Shown here: positions 5,830-8,770 of the stretch, piece by piece
Layout of the letters: every line of letters starts with the position of its first letter
Position numbering within the stretch: the stretch's first letter is position 1
From: Thermofilum sp. ex4484_15
GTDB lineage: Archaea; Thermoproteota; Thermoprotei; Thermofilales; EX4484-15
Reading direction: 5' to 3'
Assembly (NCBI GenBank): GCA_002254595.1
Contig: NJEH01000028.1
Location: 1-8,770, forward strand
Length of the DNA: 8,770 nucleotides
The notes under the pieces: generated by a model
The model's input: only the letters and a program-made list of their open reading frames with translations
What the model was told of the DNA's origin: nothing
Database searches by the model: none
Made by a program: the position numbers and the translations under genes

Positions 5830-6087
5830 ATGCCGAGGAAGATACTTTCAGTGAGCGAAGCGCTAAGGAGCCCTACTAGGAGGCGGATAATGCTATACCT
5901 CTTCGAAAAGCCAGGGATAACCCTCCATCAATTAGCTAAGGAGCTTAAAATGGGTATGGGGAACCTCTATAGCCACTTACTTATATTAGATAGGGTGAAC
6001 TTGGTATTCATGGTAAAGGGAAAGGGGAAGGTACTAGTGTATCCTAACGAAAGCGCCTTAGTAAATAACTGGAGGAGGAGCCGCTAA
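5830..6087 (+). CDS. Small winged-helix (ArsR-like) DNA-binding protein
   Basis: The 85-residue protein is a single winged helix-turn-helix. Helix 1 is at about 7-26 (VSEALRSPTRRRIMLYLFEK), the HTH at about 30-57 (TLHQLAKELKMGMGNLYSHL), and the beta wing from about 59 to 75 (VNLVFMVKGKGKVLVY). The LRSPTRRRIMLYL opening is typical of ArsR/PadR-type regulators. There is no ligand domain and no cysteine, so metal sensing through cysteines is ruled out. The ATG has AGGAG 6 bases upstream and a clear TATA box. An inverted repeat brackets its promoter, suggesting that it controls itself and perhaps the divergent amzA. It may also be cotranscribed with taw3, 64 bases downstream. The regulon is unknown. 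Confidence 0.85.
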   Translation: MPRKILSVSEALRSPTRRRIMLYLFEKPGITLHQLAKELKMGMGNLYSHLLILDRVNLVFMVKGKGKVLVYPNESALVNNWRRSR

Positions 6088-6090
6088 GCG

Positions 6091-6120
6091 TTTAGCCCTT
6101 AACTTACTTTAAAAGCTAAA
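6091..6120. promoter_or_regulatory. Inverted repeat over a TATA-like box upstream of taw3
   Basis: TTTAGC (6091-6096) and GCTAAA (6115-6120) are perfect inverted arms around an 18-base spacer holding CTTTAAAA, a possible TATA box for taw3 (initiation near 6137, short leader). It could equally be a weak hairpin after the upstream gene. The short AT-rich arms make chance occurrence quite possible. Confidence 0.25.
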
Positions 6121-6151
6121 ATGGGCGATACCCTAGGGGGAAGGTAAGGGG

Positions 6152-6742
6152 ATGGACCCTTGGGAGTTGAGGAAGAGGCAATTCCTCTCTAAGCTTGAAG
6201 GCGATCTCAAGAAGGGGAAGTTAGACGAAGACATATTAGGGGTTTTGAACTTAATAAACTCCTTAAAATGTTATTATACTACTAGTTCTTGTAGCGGTAG
6301 GATAGAATTAACCGTAGCTAAATGGCCAGGGGATAAGTTCGGGATGAAGGTAGTAGGTAAATGGCATAGGGAAGTAGAGGTACGTGAAGTAGAGAAATAC
6401 CTAAACGATGCTTACGAGGATTTATGGCTTTTAGTCCAACCACCTATAATTCACGTAGTTTCATCGGGGTTAATTCAAGCGGATAGGTTAATTAAATTAG
6501 CTAGGGCCTCTGGCTTTAAGCATAGCGGCATCCAATCCCTTAGGGAGGATAGGATAGTCCTCGAAATAATGGGTAGTGAAAGAATGGAGGTACCATTAAT
6601 CGTAGGGGGAAGGTTGCTTGTAAACGAAAGTAGGCTAAAAGAGCTCGTAGAAGTAGCTAACTTCATATTAAGGAAGGGTAAGGAAAAGTTAAGGAAGTTA
6701 AGCTCGTCTTTAAGAGAGTATGGAGGGAGATTATGCGACTAA
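6152..6742 (+). CDS. taw3: Taw3, tRNA-Phe wybutosine-synthesizing methyltransferase
   Basis: The 196-residue protein matches the TYW3/Taw3 family, which N-methylates the 7-aminocarboxypropyl-demethylwyosine intermediate at position 37 of tRNA-Phe with S-adenosylmethionine. Family landmarks are YYTTSSCSGRI at 41-51, the KWHREV segment near 70-75, and the region around 97-128 (QPPIIHVVSSGLIQADRLIK followed by GFKHSGIQS). The length agrees with archaeal Taw3. The C-terminal about 30 residues form a charged helix. The ATG is preceded by AAGGTAAGGGG, whose AGGT ends 6 bases away. Other wybutosine genes (taw1, taw2) are not in the window. The gene follows the winged-helix gene by 64 bases and may share or have its own promoter. 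Confidence 0.93.
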   Translation: MDPWELRKRQFLSKLEGDLKKGKLDEDILGVLNLINSLKCYYTTSSCSGRIELTVAKWPGDKFGMKVVGKWHREVEVREVEKYLNDAYEDLWLLVQPPIIHVVSSGLIQADRLIKLARASGFKHSGIQSLREDRIVLEIMGSERMEVPLIVGGRLLVNESRLKELVEVANFILRKGKEKLRKLSSSLREYGGRLCD

Positions 6743-6984
6743 ACGAGTACTTAAAGGGAGAGCATTTATTTACTAAAGGTGAAGGTAACGCGTAATAACT
6801 CTAGGTTTTAAAAAAATTGTAATATTAGGAAGTTAAAGTTACTACTCATAAAAATTATAGTTAATTATCTTATAACGCCGTTATACTCTTCATAAATTGC
6901 GCCTAACCGATTGCATTACGTGAAAGATGTTTAAAAAAATAAATTAAACGTAATACAACTAATGATGCCTTGATATTCTAATAG

Positions 6985-6992
6985 GCTTATAT
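6985..6992 (+). promoter_or_regulatory. TATA box of the RHH gene
   Basis: GCTTATAT is centred about 26 bases before 7015, which would start the mRNA shortly before the strong ribosome site at 7022-7031. Inferred from spacing. Confidence 0.45.
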
Positions 6993-7021
6993 CGCCTTAA
7001 GACCCCATACTACTACCAAGC

Positions 7022-7031
7022 GGAGAGGTGA
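7022..7031 (+). promoter_or_regulatory. Ribosome binding site that questions the RHH start
   Basis: GGAGAGGTGA contains GAGGTGA, a near-full match to the archaeal anti-Shine-Dalgarno sequence. It abuts the GTG at 7032 but leaves 6 bases before the in-frame GTG at 7038, which favours 7038 as the real start. Confidence 0.55.
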
Positions 7032-7235
7032 GTGAAAGTGGTTAAAAGAGCTAGAGAAGAGAGGATGAGGTTACTTACCGTTCACTTACCGGAGGCTTAC
7101 ATCCAAGGTTTAGACGAACTCGTAAAGATGGGTCTATACCCGAATAGGAGCGAAGCTATAAGGGTTGCCGTCAGGGATCTGTTAAGTAGGGAGTTATGGA
7201 GGAATAGATCCGGAGGGGGCTTTATGCTAGGTTAA
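7032..7235 (+). CDS. Ribbon-helix-helix (CopG-like) DNA-binding protein
   Basis: The 67-residue protein has a basic N-terminus, then the RHH fold: strand RLLTVHLPEAY (about 13-23), helix 1 IQGLDELVKMG (24-34), the turn YPNRSEA (36-42) and helix 2 IRVAVRDLLSREL (43-55). RHH proteins bind DNA as dimers by inserting paired strands into the major groove and usually act as local repressors or antitoxins. No toxin gene is seen beside it, so antitoxin is unlikely. The first GTG is at 7032, but the GTG at 7038 (product beginning MVKRAREER) has better ribosome-site spacing. The coding end overlaps the convergent SplB-like gene by 14 bases, and its last codons form a strong hairpin. Targets are unknown. 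Confidence 0.82.
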   Translation: MKVVKRAREERMRLLTVHLPEAYIQGLDELVKMGLYPNRSEAIRVAVRDLLSRELWRNRSGGGFMLG

Positions 7236-7244
7236 GCCCCCTCC
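7212..7244 (+). terminator. GC-rich hairpin with T-run over a convergent gene overlap
   Basis: GGAGGGGGCTT (7212-7222) and AAGCCCCCTCC (7234-7244) are perfect 11-bp inverted arms around an 11-base loop, followed on the plus strand by TTTT (7245-7248). The form resembles a bacterial intrinsic terminator. It lies inside the last codons of both convergent genes. On the minus strand no T-run follows, so it would act mainly for the RHH gene or as a 3'-end structure for both mRNAs. Confidence 0.6.
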
Positions 7245-8118
7245 TTTTAAGGGTAATTAGGTGGCTCCCATCACAACTAGGGGCGTTGAAGAATTCTTTA
7301 GAGGTAAGCCCTTCCCTACAGGTAGCATAAGTTAACCCGTAATATCTAGCTGCTTTAACGACGGGCCTTAATAACTTCTCCCTTAACTCCTTCCTTAAAT
7401 ACCGGTACCCCCTAAACTTCAACCCTTCCTCCCTATAGATCCTCTTTAGATAACTAGCTTCTTGGGGGAAGGCCGTTATTAACCTCTTTAAGCTATCGGG
7501 TTTAGCCTTATAAGTTGAAGTAACTACGTGGCTTACACCGGCATCGGCTAACCTTCCGACCAACTCCTCTAATTCCCTCGGTTCATCGTTTAAGCTGGGT
7601 ATCACCGGATCTACCCTAGCTGAAACAGGTACTTCCCCCCTACTTAACTTACGTAGGGCCTCAATTCTCTCCGAAGGGGGAGGGGCGCCCGGTTCCAATA
7701 GCTTAGATAACCCCTCGTCTAACGTAGTTACAGTAACGCTAACTGTAACTTCCCCCCTTCTAATTAAATCTAAGTCCCTGGTCACTAAGCTACCTTTAGT
7801 TATTATTAATACTTTAAAACCGTAACTGAGCAATAGCCTTAAACTCTCCCTAGTAATACCTAACTCCTTTTCTTCGGGCGGGTAAGGATCGCTACTATTA
7901 CTCATACTAACTATTAGCCTCCTATCGGCTAGCCTTAAGTCCTTCCTCAACCTTCTAAGCAAGTCGCTTTTAGGTTTACTTCTCCTTGACCTTATGTAAG
8001 AGGTAGCGTAACAGTAGAGGCATGAGTGGCTACAACCAGTGTAGGGCTGGAACGAATATTTGGGAGGACAGGTACATAAAGGGTTCCGCCATGGGTCAAA
8101 TGGCCTAAGTACGTTCAT
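7222..8118 (-). CDS. SplB-like (COG1533, SPL family) radical SAM protein
   Basis: The 298-residue protein has the radical SAM motif TGCSHSCLYCYA (Cys29, Cys33, Cys36), preceded by CTCPPKY (Cys15, Cys17). The SNSSDPYPPEE motif near 72-82, ITKGSL near 105 and SVTVTTLDE near 127 are all characteristic of COG1533 proteins related to spore photoproduct lyase. The C-terminal region adds cysteines in ATCREGL and APSCDGSH, which with Cys15/17 may ligate another metal or cluster. Archaeal members are often labelled DNA repair photolyase, but the reaction of this subgroup is unproven. The ATG at 8118 overlaps the upstream gene's TGA (ATGA), so translation is coupled to an AsnC-type regulator. The 3' end overlaps the RHH gene by 14 bases. 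Confidence 0.88.
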   Translation of the reverse strand: MNVLRPFDPWRNPLCTCPPKYSFQPYTGCSHSCLYCYATSYIRSRRSKPKSDLLRRLRKDLRLADRRLIVSMSNSSDPYPPEEKELGITRESLRLLLSYGFKVLIITKGSLVTRDLDLIRRGEVTVSVTVTTLDEGLSKLLEPGAPPPSERIEALRKLSRGEVPVSARVDPVIPSLNDEPRELEELVGRLADAGVSHVVTSTYKAKPDSLKRLITAFPQEASYLKRIYREEGLKFRGYRYLRKELREKLLRPVVKAARYYGLTYATCREGLTSKEFFNAPSCDGSHLITLKRRGLNLA

Positions 8119-8770
8119 TTGTAGCCTTCCGTTAATTCGTTCAACTTACTCGTATAAATATCCTTTGGGTAAAGCCAGCCTCCTTCGTAAAATAAGTTAA
8201 GAGGTAAGGATTTACGATGTTCTCTTCCTAAGAGAAGGGAAACCCAACATTCCTCACTAAAACCCCCAGTAACTACTGAAATGGCATTACGTAAATCGCT
8301 AAGTCCTACTTCTATTATAGTAAAAGCGCTATTGCTATCTATTTCCTTCCCTACGTCTAAAACGAAGGGCTTACCTTTAAGGGATTTAAGGTAATTTATT
8401 ATGTGGCCTTCTTCCTTAAAGGAAACCTTAATTAACGCTCTTACGGAACTTACGGGATCGGCGCGCGGCGTAATTACCTCGTAACCCTTTATTAACCGCG
8501 ATCTAACGTGTACATCGTAATGATACTTTATTAGGGATTTACTCTTACCTACTTCCCTCGCTATTTCGGATAACTTAACGAAGGCGTCCTCCTGCAATTT
8601 ACTAAGTATAATAATATCGTACTTATCCGCTACGAGGGAGTAATCGCTAGGATTAGCCCTCAATACCTCCTCCAGTTCGCTTACTCCGTAAGGCCTTAAT
8701 AAGTAATGTACCCTCCCCGTTAATACGTTAACTTCGTAATTTACCGCTAGGGAACGTTCCTTTAATTCCC
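8115..8770 (-). CDS. AsnC/Lrp-type transcription regulator, 5' end outside window
   Basis: The frame has no stop from 8117 to the right edge, so the gene continues beyond the window. A TTG at 8661-8663 could be read as a start, but the 35 codons upstream of it (…VNYEVNVLTGRVHYLL…) look coding, with the same AGG/GTA/TTA usage. From about the TTG onward there is an AsnC-like helix-turn-helix (DIIILSKLQEDAFVKLSEIA, then KSKSLIKYHYDVHV), followed by an alpha/beta region (SVRALIKVSFKEEG, PFVLDVGKEI) that may be a ligand-sensing or dimerisation domain. Such proteins are dimeric or octameric DNA-binding regulators. The stop codon overlaps the start of the SplB-like gene (ATGA), so the pair is an operon. 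An earlier domain may precede the visible part. Confidence 0.78.
   Translation of the reverse strand, partial: ELKERSLAVNYEVNVLTGRVHYLLRPYGVSELEEVLRANPSDYSLVADKYDIIILSKLQEDAFVKLSEIAREVGKSKSLIKYHYDVHVRSRLIKGYEVITPRADPVSSVRALIKVSFKEEGHIINYLKSLKGKPFVLDVGKEIDSNSAFTIIEVGLSDLRNAISVVTGGFSEECWVSLLLGREHRKSLPLNLFYEGGWLYPKDIYTSKLNELTEGYK

Larger units (their letters stand above)
6743..7031. other. AT-rich non-coding stretch between taw3 and the RHH gene
   Basis: This 289-base stretch is visibly more AT-rich than its neighbours and contains A-runs (ATTAGG..., TTTAAAAAAAT) and many stops in all frames. I see no tRNA and no convincing C/D or H/ACA guide RNA. ATTACGT (6915-6921) and ACGTAAT (6948-6954) form a 7-bp inverted repeat, with GTTTAA/TTAAAC nested inside it (6929-6934, 6944-6949). 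A TATA box for the RHH gene lies near its right end. Confidence 0.5.

Noticed and set aside
6475..6666. Minus-strand ORF inside taw3
   Set aside because: Serine/leucine-rich shadow of conserved Taw3 coding sequence.
6733..6795. Twenty-codon ORF (begins MRLNEYLKGE) overlapping the end of taw3, with GGAGG 6 bases upstream
   Set aside because: The apparent ribosome site is made of taw3 codons, the peptide is very short and nothing else supports it.
6959..7000. Possible C/D box guide RNA (AATGATGCC resembling a C box)
   Set aside because: No matching D box CTGA at the right distance and no second C'/D' pair.
7032..7235. RHH protein as antitoxin of a toxin-antitoxin pair
   Set aside because: The next gene is convergent and encodes a radical SAM enzyme; no toxin-like gene is adjacent or cotranscribed.
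1..8770. CRISPR array, insertion sequence or tRNA gene
   Set aside because: Reading both strands showed no regularly spaced repeats, no transposase motifs or terminal repeats and no cloverleaf-like segment.

Overview
This window is archaeal. It encodes a Taw3 (wybutosine) protein, an archaemetzincin and a dCTP deaminase whose sequence resembles those of Sulfolobales. Start codons are often GTG or TTG, and TATA-type boxes lie about 25 bases upstream of several genes, some of which look leaderless. Genes are tightly packed, with a 30-bp divergent spacer, two convergent 3' overlaps and an ATGA overlap. A thermophilic Thermoproteota (crenarchaeal-like) relative is the best guess. The species cannot be named from sequence alone. 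Codon use is strongly TA-rich (TTA, GTA, CTA, AGG) and even across the window, so I see no obvious recent foreign block.

Layout. Positions 1-421 (-) hold the 5' part of a membrane-anchored or secreted protein that runs off the left edge. Positions 484-2422 (-) are a two-gene operon: an EamA/DMT transporter followed by a radical SAM/SPASM protein. A 30-bp spacer with two oppositely directed promoters separates this from a (+) pair, 2453-5195: a PflX-type radical SAM protein and dCTP deaminase. The dCTP deaminase is split by a 363-residue intein (3921-5009) placed exactly between its catalytic segments. Archaemetzincin (5181-5717, -) converges on it with a 15-nt overlap. A 112-bp divergent region then leads to a small winged-helix regulator (5830-6087) and taw3 (6152-6742). 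After a 289-bp AT-rich non-coding stretch comes a ribbon-helix-helix protein (7032-7235). Its 3' end overlaps an SplB-like radical SAM gene (7222-8118, -), with a strong hairpin over the junction. The SplB-like gene is translationally coupled to an AsnC/Lrp-type regulator that runs off the right edge (8115 to beyond 8770).

The main item for a second look is the dcd intein. Its splicing motifs appear intact, but both catalytic acids of its LAGLIDADG endonuclease are replaced (Lys229 and Val310). It looks like an endonuclease-dead intein that survives because it sits in the active site of an important enzyme. Other points of interest are the 8-bp inverted repeat bracketing the winged-helix gene's TATA box, the hairpin over the 7212-7244 convergent overlap, the opposed promoters in 30 bp, and three different radical SAM families within 8 kb. 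I did not find an obvious new defence system or multi-gene novelty here.
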